A DNA stretch of 64,000 nucleotides from CAVYXA01 sp963846775 (GTDB lineage Bacteria > Verrucomicrobiota > Verrucomicrobiia > Chthoniobacterales > UBA10450), in contig CAWJXB010000006.1 in NCBI GenBank assembly GCA_963846775.1, positions 1,736,001 to 1,800,000 on the forward strand, in the 5' to 3' direction. Positions 16,752 through 23,795 of this stretch are shown here, piece by piece. A program made the position numbers and the translations under genes. Position 1 is the stretch's first letter. Each line of letters starts with the position of its first letter. Under the pieces are notes generated by a model. That model was not told the DNA's origin. It saw only the letters and a list, made by a program, of their open reading frames with translations, and did not search any database.

Positions 16752-18466
16752 TGGTCCTCCGCCGTAACGCGCCAGACTTCTTCCAGCGTGGTGATACCTT
16801 CCAGCGCCTTCTCGATTCCAACCTTGCGCAATGTTTTCATTCCTTCGTTCATCGCCTGGTTCTTAATAACCGCAGCCGAAGCGCGTTTAATGACGAGCCG
16901 CCGGATCGTTTCCGTCACGGTCAGCGCCTCGATAATGGCGACGCGTCCCACATAGCCGCGGCCCTTGCACCGATCACATCCGGAGCCGCGATAAAAAACT
17001 GTATTCTCTCGATCTCGCAGGGCGAGCCGCTCGAGCAGCTCCGGCTCGGGCTTGAATTCATCTTTGCAGTTGGGGCAGACTCGCCTAACGAGACGCTGGG
17101 CGCAGGTCATGAGAATGGAGCTGGAAATCAAGAACGGCTCGATCCCCATGTCGTCCAGGCGGGTGATCGCACCAGCCGCGTCGTTCGTGTGGAGCGTGCT
17201 TAACACCTGGTGACCGGTCAACGCCGCTTTGACCGCGATGTCGGCAGTCTCGTTGTCACGAATTTCTCCCACCATCACGATGTCGGGATCCTGTCGCAGG
17301 ATCGAGCGAAGCGCGGATGAAAAATCCAAACCGATGTCGCTGCGTACGGCGACCTGGTTCACCCCCATCAGCTCGTATTCGATCGGGTCTTCCACCGTCA
17401 CGATGTTGTATTGTGGATTGTTCAGCTCGTGCAGAACGGAGTAAAGCGTCGTGGTTTTGCCCGAACCAGTCGGGCCCGTCACCAGGATCATTCCGTGCGG
17501 CGCATCGATCGCTTTGCGGAATTTCTCCAGAGTTTCCTGGTCCATGCCTAACTGATCGATCCCGCCGGAAAGGGATGTCTTATCCAGAATACGAATCACA
17601 ATTTTCTCGCCGTGCGCCGTTGGCAGAATCGAGATACGAAGATCGACATCTTTGCCCATGACCCGGACCCGGAAACGCCCATCCTGCGGCAGACGGCGCT
17701 CCGCGATATTCAGCCCGGCCAAAATTTTCATGCGCGAAGTGATGGCAAGCTGAAGCGCTTTCGGCGGCGACTCGGCCGGGAGCAGCTCGCCATCGACACG
17801 GTAACGCAATTTCAGCGCCGTATGGAACGGTTCGATGTGAATGTCTGACGCTTTTTCCTTCACGGCCTGCGCCAGGATCAAATTCACCATCTTAATCACG
17901 GGCGCGTCGTCGCCGTCGGTCGCCAGACGCTCCAGATCGATCTCTTCGTGTTTGGCCACGTGCACTTTCACGTCGGACGCCTGCACCGCCGCTTCGGCCG
18001 CTTTCTTCAACGCCTGGCTCATGTTGCCGACGCCGTGAATCCCGCTCAGCATTTCGGTGACCGCTTTCTCGGTGGCGATCATCGGGACGATCTCGAGCTG
18101 GACGCGACGCTTCAGGTCGTCCATGGCCAACACGTTGGTCGGATCGGCCATGGCGACGAAGAGTTTGCCGTTTAAGCGCGCGATCGGCACTAACTTGTTC
18201 GTCTTGGCCATCTCCCGCGGCACCAGCGCCGTAATCTCTTCGGGCACACGCACCTTTGTCAGGTTCACGGGCGGCGTATTCAGGCACCGGCCCGTGCTGA
18301 ACGCCATGTCCTGTTCAGTGACGAATTGTCGTTCCGTCAGGATCTTCAGCAACCGGCCACCCTCGGCTTTTTGAATGTCGAGCGCCTCGCGCAATTGCGC
18401 CGGCAAAAGCAGTCCGTCCTCAATCAGGACGTCGGCGATGCGCTCTCCAAAAGATTTCGTTTTCAT
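16748..18466 (-). CDS. pilB: Type IV pilus assembly ATPase (PilB/GspE family)
   Basis: A 572-residue secretion ATPase from ATG 18466. An MshEN/GspE_N domain (LLPAQLREALDIQKAEGGRL, TNKLVPIARLNGKLFVAMADP) occupies roughly 20-150. The ATPase core has ASDIHIEP, Walker A GPTGSGKTTTLYS, the Asp box, Walker B SILRQDPDIVMVGEIRD and the His box TGHQVLSTLHTNDA. A tetracysteine zinc site follows (CPNC and CDRCKGRGY). It should power pilus extension or type II secretion at the inner membrane. The frame is open to 18616, but the ATG at 18466 matches the family start and overlaps the upstream stop. Confidence 0.92.
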   Translation of the reverse strand: MKTKSFGERIADVLIEDGLLLPAQLREALDIQKAEGGRLLKILTERQFVTEQDMAFSTGRCLNTPPVNLTKVRVPEEITALVPREMAKTNKLVPIARLNGKLFVAMADPTNVLAMDDLKRRVQLEIVPMIATEKAVTEMLSGIHGVGNMSQALKKAAEAAVQASDVKVHVAKHEEIDLERLATDGDDAPVIKMVNLILAQAVKEKASDIHIEPFHTALKLRYRVDGELLPAESPPKALQLAITSRMKILAGLNIAERRLPQDGRFRVRVMGKDVDLRISILPTAHGEKIVIRILDKTSLSGGIDQLGMDQETLEKFRKAIDAPHGMILVTGPTGSGKTTTLYSVLHELNNPQYNIVTVEDPIEYELMGVNQVAVRSDIGLDFSSALRSILRQDPDIVMVGEIRDNETADIAVKAALTGHQVLSTLHTNDAAGAITRLDDMGIEPFLISSSILMTCAQRLVRRVCPNCKDEFKPEPELLERLALRDRENTVFYRGSGCDRCKGRGYVGRVAIIEALTVTETIRRLVIKRASAAVIKNQAMNEGMKTLRKVGIEKALEGITTLEEVWRVTAEDQ

Positions 18467-19362
18467 GACCCCGGCGAACCCTTGGCCGAATCGAGCCGGT
18501 AAATTCCCTGCAACGTCTTCACAATGGCCGACGGCCGGGCCAGGTACCACATCACGGTGTAATCGACCGATTGCTGCACCGCTTCGCGCCCGGCGGCATC
18601 GAACGGATTGCAGCACGCCACCATCATCGTTCGGCTAACTAGATCGAACGGCGCGAAGAGCCGGCCCAGCGTGAGGTGTTCCGGCAACATCGGCGCGATT
18701 TGCCGGTCCACATCGTAATACTCGAGCGGCACGTAAGCGAACTTGGTTCGGTCGATCAGGGCCGAAAGGATTTTTTCCGACTTCTCGATATTATCCTTGC
18801 ACAAATGGTCTAACAATGAGGCTGCGATCGTTTGTGGCGGCAGTTCCTTGTTCATTTGGTCCACCGCTTTCACCGCCGGTTTCACTTCCTCTTCCGGGAA
18901 GAGTTGTTGAACGATGAGAAATTTTGCGAGCTGATCGGTGCCGCGTTCGTGCAAACTGCTGACTTTACCAACGTTAGCGCCCGGAACGATATCGATCAAC
19001 GCGCCCTCCGCTTCGCCGGCGCCATTGGGGCCGGCCGATTTCGCCGCTGTCGCGCCTGCGGCCTGCAAGCGGGCCTCGATCTCGCCCAACATCGCCAGGA
19101 TGTCGGGCGCGTTCGGTTCTTTCCCAAGCACAACCTCGCATTCCTGCATCGCGTGGGCGTACGAACCCGCGGCGAAATACGCCTCCGCCAGCCGGCGAGA
19201 CGTACGCAAAGAATCGGCGTCTCGACCGACTTTCCGGTAAGCCTCCTTCAGAATTTCCAGCGATTGATAGTCGTCGGGTTGGGTTTGAGTAATTGCCTCA
19301 AACATCTCGATCGTCTGGACGATCTGTGTATGTTCTTGTTTCGACAGACTGTGTCCCAGCAC
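18463..19362 (-). CDS. TPR protein with GspE N-terminal-like domain
   Basis: A 299-residue soluble protein heading the mgl-pilB module. Residues about 10-115 form TPR-like helices (YQSLEILKEAYRKVGRDADS, RRLAEAYFAAGSYAHAMQEC). The C-terminal half (FAYVPLEYYDVDRQIAPMLPE, LGRLFAPFDLVSRTMMVACCNP) follows the MshEN/GspE_N pattern of a receiver-like nucleotide-binding domain without an ATPase core. It overlaps the pilB ATG by four bases. It may regulate or load PilB, possibly by sensing c-di-GMP as some MshEN domains do. The ligand residues were not verified. Confidence 0.7.
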   Translation of the reverse strand: MLGHSLSKQEHTQIVQTIEMFEAITQTQPDDYQSLEILKEAYRKVGRDADSLRTSRRLAEAYFAAGSYAHAMQECEVVLGKEPNAPDILAMLGEIEARLQAAGATAAKSAGPNGAGEAEGALIDIVPGANVGKVSSLHERGTDQLAKFLIVQQLFPEEEVKPAVKAVDQMNKELPPQTIAASLLDHLCKDNIEKSEKILSALIDRTKFAYVPLEYYDVDRQIAPMLPEHLTLGRLFAPFDLVSRTMMVACCNPFDAAGREAVQQSVDYTVMWYLARPSAIVKTLQGIYRLDSAKGSPGS

Positions 19363-19483
19363 GTCGCCCTAAAAAAGCTAGAAATATGCCCCTCGCTCGC
19401 TATCGCGACCGAAAAGGAGTGGAATTACACAAATTACCTATAATCCGGGGCATCCTCTTTCCTGATTGTTCGTGAAATTGGCG
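19363..19483. promoter_or_regulatory. Upstream region of the pilB-mgl operon
   Basis: This is the minus-strand leader of the five-gene module. The longer intergenic span of about 320 bases also contains the PEP-CTERM-like leader copy and a palindromic repeat, listed separately. No sigma-54-type GG/GC promoter could be assigned with confidence. Confidence 0.35.
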
Positions 19484-19557
19484 TTAAAAAAGTCGGAAAA
19501 AACAACCTTTTCTCCGAAATTTAGCAAAAAGGGGCGCTGCAATTCGAAAAGGAAGAA
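19484..19557 (+). promoter_or_regulatory. Copy A of a leader element shared with the PEP-CTERM gene
   Basis: About 70 bases match the sequence just upstream of the PEP-CTERM gene (21670-21746) at most positions, with the shared core ACCTTTT.TCCGAAAT, then CAAAA, then CGCTG.AATTC and a purine-rich GGA.GAA. Here the core is followed by GTG and only 14 codons before a stop, so this copy no longer leads a PEP-CTERM gene. It sits about 125 bases upstream of the TMTC-like gene. Confidence 0.55.
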
Positions 19558-19586
19558 GAAGTGTCCGCGGTTGCCAAAGCCTGGTC

Positions 19587-19658
19587 TGTAGCGGCGCGTC
19601 TATGACCGTCGCCATCTCTCAGCCCTCCAGTTTGCGACGGTCGCAGACTGCCGCTACA
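19587..19658. repeat. Palindromic interspersed repeat (TGTAGCGGC type)
   Basis: TGTAGCGGC...GTCT.TGACCGTCGC on the left is the inverted complement of GCGACGGTCGCAGAC.GCCGCTACA on the right. A single half copy lies at 23684-23708 and a related TGTAGCGGCTC hairpin at 58084-58134. It looks like a REP-type extragenic palindrome. Confidence 0.65.
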
Positions 19659-19681
19659 ATCGCTCGCAGGGTGCCTTTGCC

Positions 19682-21550
19682 ATGAACTTAACCGGGTTGC
19701 GGCAGCATACTCGTTGCGCCGCTTTATTGATCGCGCTTGCCGTATTGCCGTACCTACAGACCCTCAGTCACGATTTCATCAACTACGACGATAATCTATA
19801 TGTCACCGAGAACCATCATGTCCAACAAGGCCTGACCTTGCCCGCAATCTCGTGGGCGTTTACCACATTCAAAGGCGGCAACTGGCATCCCCTGACGTGG
19901 CTCTCGCACATGCTGGACATAAACATCTGGGACGGATGGCCGGGCGGGCATCATCTCACGAACGTCGCGCTCCACGCCGCAAATACACTGTTGTTATTCC
20001 TGATTCTACTGGAAATGACCGGTGGCCTCTGGCGGAGCGCTCTGGTCGGCGCTCTTTTTGCCGTGCATCCGCTCCATGTGGAATCGGTTGCCTGGATTGC
20101 CGAACGCAAAGACGTCCTCAGCACTTTTTTTGGCTTGCTTGCTCTCTGGGCTTATCTCGCATATACGCGCCGGCCCTCAGCCAAACAATATTTGGCCATG
20201 ACCGGTTTTTTCATTCTCAGCCTGATGGCGAAACCGATGCTGGTCACTTTCCCCTTTCTGCTTTTGTTGCTTGATGTCTGGCCACTAAAACGATGGAGGC
20301 TCGGTCCAGTCGATAGCGAAGGCCGCAGAAGCCATCTCGCCAATGGTAGGGACGGCTCGCCGGTCGATCCGCATCGAGTGTCCCACGATGCGGCAATAAA
20401 ACGCGCTATTCTGGAGAAACTTCCGCTGTTCGTCGTCGCTGCGATGTTCAGTGTGATCGCCATCGTCTCACAACGCGGCACGGGGGCCCTCGGCGGGCTT
20501 GTCGCGTTTCCGCTTTCAACTCGGATCGTCAACGCCTTTGTCGGATACGCGTTGTATCTCGAAAAGCTGGTCGCGCCCGTGAATCTGGCGGTTTTCTATC
20601 CACATCCTGGTCACTGGCCGATGCTTCAAGTCGCGGTGAGTGTTGCCATCCTGTTGGGGATTACCGTCGTTGCCATCTGGCAGCGAGGTCGGCGGCCATG
20701 GCTGCTGATCGGCTGGTTGTGGTTTGTTGGAATGCTCGTTCCAGTAATCGGTTTGATCCAGATCGGTATGCAATCGATCGCCGATCGATATACCTATTTC
20801 CCGGCGATCGGCGCTTTCATAATGATCGCGTGGAGCATTCCCGCTGCGATGCCGCCGATGGCAAAGCGCGCGGTGATCGGCGCGGCATGCATCTGCATTC
20901 TTGGCCTAACAATAATGACATGGCGCCAGATTTCCTACTGGCAAAATAGCCGGACGCTCTTTACTCACGCTCTTGCGGTCACGCGCGGTAATTTCATCGC
21001 ACACCAAAATCTTGGGAGTGTCTTCGAAGGGGATGGGAACCTCAACGCTGCGCTCGAACAATACCGCTGGGCCGCCAGCGAATTCCCAGGATACGGAAGG
21101 ATTCACGAAAACATCGGGAACGTCTTGCTGAAACAGGGCCGTTATCCGGAAGCGTTAGCAGAATTTAAGAGCGCCATCGATCTCGACCCGCATTCCTCAA
21201 GTGCCTTCAACAGCATCGGATCTATCGCGCTCATGAATCAGCAATACGACGATGCGGCGAAGTACTTCCGACGCGCTGTTGAGCTCGACCCCGATAACGT
21301 TCCCGCGCACATTAACTTCGGCACATCCTTGGTAAAGCTTGGCCGATACGATCAAGCGATTGCGCAATTGGCTCCGATCACGCGAGCGGAGCCAAAGCGT
21401 ATTGTGGCCAGAACGAACCTCGCTCGCGCTCTGGCCGGTCGTGGGAATGTCGATCAAGCCATCGCCGAATTGCACCAAATTCTTCAGATGCAGCCCGAGT
21501 ACGCTCCGGCCCGCGAAGCTCTGCAAGAGATTCAAATCAATCGACGATAA
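19682..21550 (+). CDS. TMTC-like membrane glycosyltransferase with TPR repeats
   Basis: A 622-residue protein. The first 430 residues hold about nine to eleven membrane helices. The GT-C-type first loop has an acidic pair (FINYDDNLYVTEN near 35-47), followed by HPLTWLSHMLD and HPLHVESVAWIAERKDVLS near 122-140. These are signatures of the TMTC/O-mannosyltransferase-like family. The last 190 residues are TPR units (FIAHQNLGSVFEGDGNLNAA, AHINFGTSLVKLGRYDQAIA). Such proteins are thought to transfer sugars from lipid-linked donors to Ser/Thr of exported proteins. The next two genes encode a PEP-CTERM protein and a DPM1-like GT2, which fit an acceptor and a donor synthase. Confidence 0.75.
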   Translation: MNLTGLRQHTRCAALLIALAVLPYLQTLSHDFINYDDNLYVTENHHVQQGLTLPAISWAFTTFKGGNWHPLTWLSHMLDINIWDGWPGGHHLTNVALHAANTLLLFLILLEMTGGLWRSALVGALFAVHPLHVESVAWIAERKDVLSTFFGLLALWAYLAYTRRPSAKQYLAMTGFFILSLMAKPMLVTFPFLLLLLDVWPLKRWRLGPVDSEGRRSHLANGRDGSPVDPHRVSHDAAIKRAILEKLPLFVVAAMFSVIAIVSQRGTGALGGLVAFPLSTRIVNAFVGYALYLEKLVAPVNLAVFYPHPGHWPMLQVAVSVAILLGITVVAIWQRGRRPWLLIGWLWFVGMLVPVIGLIQIGMQSIADRYTYFPAIGAFIMIAWSIPAAMPPMAKRAVIGAACICILGLTIMTWRQISYWQNSRTLFTHALAVTRGNFIAHQNLGSVFEGDGNLNAALEQYRWAASEFPGYGRIHENIGNVLLKQGRYPEALAEFKSAIDLDPHSSSAFNSIGSIALMNQQYDDAAKYFRRAVELDPDNVPAHINFGTSLVKLGRYDQAIAQLAPITRAEPKRIVARTNLARALAGRGNVDQAIAELHQILQMQPEYAPAREALQEIQINRR

Positions 21551-21669
21551 TTTTGCCGGGCATTTGCCCGCGCATTGAATAACTCTCACGTTTCCCGCCA
21601 CGCCATGGGTCTTTCCGAGAAGAGCAGTTGGCGCAGGGTCGGTCGCGCCCGCAATTTCCACTCAAAATT
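21551..21669. other. Intergenic region after the TMTC-like gene
   Basis: It contains a short inverted repeat, CGGGCATTTGCCCG, near 21557-21570 just after the stop. This could form a weak terminator hairpin, but no U-run follows. Nothing else was recognised before the leader element. Confidence 0.4.
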
Positions 21670-21746
21670 TTCAAAAAAGGGTGGAAAAAGCTTGACCTTT
21701 TATCCGAAATCTATCAAAACGGACGCTGTAATTCTAACGAGGAGAA
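21670..21746 (+). promoter_or_regulatory. Copy B of shared leader element, upstream of PEP-CTERM gene
   Basis: This is the second copy of the element described at 19484-19557. It ends in GAGGAG, a strong ribosome binding site placed seven bases before the ATG at 21751. TTGACC within it could be a -35 box. The match between the copies extends well beyond any single promoter hexamer. Confidence 0.6.
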
Positions 21747-21750
21747 TATT

Positions 21751-22434
21751 ATGAGCCCAGAAAACCGAAAACTGAGTCCCCGTATTGACGGTCGTTTGGC
21801 CGCGTATGCAACCCTGGCAGGTGCCGCCTTAGCCGCGCCGGCTGTCCCGAACGCTGATGCCACTATCGTTTACAGCGGAATCGTCAACTTTAATATCCCG
21901 AGCACGACGGCTGGCATTTATTTGAACGTCGTCACTGGCGTCACCTCGACGACTCCCGCCGGCGCTCCCGGCTGGGACCTGAACCCATGGAGCAGCAGCT
22001 CCCTCGAAATCTGGGGAAATAATTCCGCCAGCCCTAATGATGGTGTTCTGGACAACTTCACGGGAGGCGCAGCTGGTTCAGTCGATAATCTTCCGGTTGG
22101 AGCTGTCATCGACGCCTCGTGGAACTATGGCAGAACCGATTCTACGGTTGAAACGTCCGGCCCCACTGCCTTTAATCTCAACAGCAGCAACAACATTTTT
22201 GGATTCCGGTTCTTGAACGAATCTACCGGTGTATATGACTTCGGCTGGGCGCGGGTTTCGCTTTCCGGGACCTTAGGCGGCCAGCCACGGGCGATTGTGG
22301 AGTATGCCTACGAGGACACGGGCGCGGCAATTATGGCCGGCCAAGTTCCAGAGCCTTCTACCATGGCTCTGCTGGGCGTGATGGCAGCAGGTGCACTTGG
22401 CGTGCGCGCCTGGCGCAAGAGTAAGAAGTCGTAA
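21751..22434 (+). CDS. PEP-CTERM sorting domain protein
   Basis: A 227-residue exported protein. The N-terminus has basic residues and a signal segment (YATLAGAALAAPAVPNADA). The mature region is rich in Ser, Thr, Asn and Gly, with a beta-sandwich look (FNLNSSNNIFGFRFLNES, YDFGWARVSLSGTL, RAIVEYAYEDTGAAI). The C-terminus is a textbook PEP-CTERM tail: VPEPST, a hydrophobic span (ALLGVMAAGALGV) and a basic end (RAWRKSKKS). PEP-CTERM proteins are cut by exosortase and placed on the cell surface or in the exopolysaccharide matrix. No exosortase is in this window. ATG 21751 follows GAGGAG and is clearly the start, although the frame is open upstream to 21628. Confidence 0.9.
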   Translation: MSPENRKLSPRIDGRLAAYATLAGAALAAPAVPNADATIVYSGIVNFNIPSTTAGIYLNVVTGVTSTTPAGAPGWDLNPWSSSSLEIWGNNSASPNDGVLDNFTGGAAGSVDNLPVGAVIDASWNYGRTDSTVETSGPTAFNLNSSNNIFGFRFLNESTGVYDFGWARVSLSGTLGGQPRAIVEYAYEDTGAAIMAGQVPEPSTMALLGVMAAGALGVRAWRKSKKS

Positions 22435-22465
22435 TCCACGGGCTATTTCGTTTCTTTCTCCAAGG

Positions 22466-22506
22466 AGCCCGCGCGGACGTGAGTGTCGCGCGGGCTTCTG
22501 TTTTTC
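22466..22506 (+). terminator. Rho-independent terminator after PEP-CTERM gene
   Basis: AGCCCGCGCG at 22466-22475 pairs with CGCGCGGGCT at 22487-22496, giving a 10-bp GC-rich stem with an 11-base loop. TCTGTTTTTCTG follows. This is a convincing intrinsic terminator. Confidence 0.85.
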
Positions 22507-22629
22507 TGGGAGAGCGCCCTGCCTGCCTTCGGCAGAAAAGGCGAACGCCCGCCACGGGTACTAGCGGCCGGTACATATAGGATCGACAATCGATTTGCCG
22601 ATGTAACGATGTAACCATTCAACGACGAT
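22507..22629. other. Intergenic region before DPM1-like GT2
   Basis: About 120 bases with a short CTGCCTGCCTTCGGCAG palindrome near 22516. The stretch just before the gene contains GGATCGACAATCGATTTG (22580-22597), a copy of the interspersed GATCGACAATC motif. Confidence 0.4.
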
Positions 22630-23319
22630 ATGAAGGTCTCTGTTGTCATCCCATGCTTCAACGAACGCGACACGATCGAACGAATCATTGACGCGGTGCG
22701 CAGAGCACCGCTGGCAGATCGCGAAATCATCGTGGTGGATGACGGCTCAAACGATGGAACGACGTCCGTTCTGAAGGAGCGAATCACGCCTCTGGTGGAT
22801 CGCATTATCTATCAACGTGGCAACCAGGGGAAAGGCGCCGCTCTCCGGGCCGGGTTCGCTGCCGCCAGCGGTGAGGTGATTCTCGTGCAGGATGCCGACC
22901 TCGAATACGACCCGGCGGAGTATCCCATTCTGCTTGAGCCTATCTTTTCCGGCGAAGCGGATGCGGTTTTCGGCTCGCGCTTCATGGGCGGCGGGCCGCA
23001 TCGCGTTCTATATTTCTGGCACATGGTTGGAAACAAGTTCCTCACGCTGCTCTCAAACATGTTTACAAATCTCAACCTCACGGATGTGGAAACCGGCTCT
23101 AAAGCCTTTCGCGCATCAGTACTTAAGACGCTGGACTTGAGTGAGGACCGCTTCGGATTCGAGGTGGAGATCGCGGCGAAACTGGCTAAAACGCGCTGCC
23201 GGATTTATGAAGTCGGCGTTTCCTACAGCGGCCGCACATACCTTGAGGGGAAGAAAGTGAATTGGAAAGATGGGGTCCACGCGATCTACGCCATTCTGCG
23301 TTACAATTTGCTTCCATGA
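22630..23319 (+). CDS. Dolichyl/polyprenyl-phosphate mannosyltransferase-like GT2
   Basis: A 229-residue soluble GT2 of the DPM1 type. VSVVIPCFNERDTI opens the nucleotide-binding fold, VVDDGSNDGT follows near 38, QDADLEYDP near 91 is the metal-binding DxD region, and GSRFMGGGP and VETGSKAFRA are the usual DPM motifs. It has no membrane domain, as in the short DPM1 class. The product would be a polyprenyl-phosphate sugar used by GT-C enzymes such as the TMTC-like and PIG-V-like proteins here. A related enzyme lies at 61228. The exact sugar is unknown. Confidence 0.85.
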   Translation: MKVSVVIPCFNERDTIERIIDAVRRAPLADREIIVVDDGSNDGTTSVLKERITPLVDRIIYQRGNQGKGAALRAGFAAASGEVILVQDADLEYDPAEYPILLEPIFSGEADAVFGSRFMGGGPHRVLYFWHMVGNKFLTLLSNMFTNLNLTDVETGSKAFRASVLKTLDLSEDRFGFEVEIAAKLAKTRCRIYEVGVSYSGRTYLEGKKVNWKDGVHAIYAILRYNLLP

Positions 23320-23417
23320 GAGGAAATCATTCGTGCGGATTCATCGCCGCTCTTGCCGGCGCACACCAAAGCGACGGACCTCGTTGACGCAGCCCACGCA
23401 AGGGGAATAATCCCACT

Positions 23418-23640
23418 ATGACTCTCACCGCTTGACGGTAAGAAGCGCGGCGTGCTGCCTGGAGCAAAGCCGGGAGGCGTTTTCGCCTGCGAGCAAAAGG
23501 CGAATACAATTCTTCTGCGCCGCGTTCACCGAACCGTCTCGCGCAAGAAATTGACCAAGGCACAGGCGCTCAAGGCAGTCCGCGGTTGGAAAGCGTTGCG
23601 CGGCGTGAAGTGGGAAGAACTGCGCGCCAGAGAGTCTTGA
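23418..23640 (+). pseudogene. Frameshifted AbrB/MazE-type antitoxin gene
   Basis: ATG at 23418, with AGGGGAA upstream, begins MTLTA and then hits TGA. If one T of the TT at 23432-23433 is removed, a continuous 73-residue frame appears: MTLTADGKKRGVLPGAKPGG, then VFACEQKANTILLRRV, ending in ALRGVKWEELRARES. This matches the swapped-hairpin AbrB/MazE antitoxin layout (a short strand, a K/R-R-V-LP turn, a G-D/G-x-F strand and an I-L-L strand) with a C-terminal toxin-binding tail. No toxin gene follows. It looks like a decayed toxin-antitoxin remnant, unless the extra base is an assembly error. Confidence 0.6.
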
Positions 23641-23683
23641 TTCGGCTCAATCGAACTTATCGAGCCGCCGCTTTCATGAGTTT

Positions 23684-23708
23684 GCGACGGTCACAGACCG
23701 CCGCTACA
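23684..23708. repeat. Half copy of TGTAGCGGC palindromic repeat
   Basis: GCGACGGTCACAGACCGCCGC then TACA matches the right arm of the element at 19634-19658 with two or three differences. The left arm is absent. Confidence 0.6.
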
Positions 23709-23795
23709 ATCGCCCCAGCGTTGGGCGTGGGCTTTCTTTTAGCAACAAAGATCGACTGAAGGTTCAGCACAACGTTGCGACAGAGTCAGAATACG

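Noticed and set aside
22630..23319. Assignment as the ArnC or DPM1 orthologue by symbol
   Set aside because: Motifs fit the wider polyprenyl-phosphate sugar synthase group, but donor specificity cannot be read from sequence, so no gene symbol was given.
23320..23417. Riboswitch upstream of the broken antitoxin
   Set aside because: Some GC-rich pairing is visible, but no known riboswitch core (cobalamin, TPP, SAM) could be matched.
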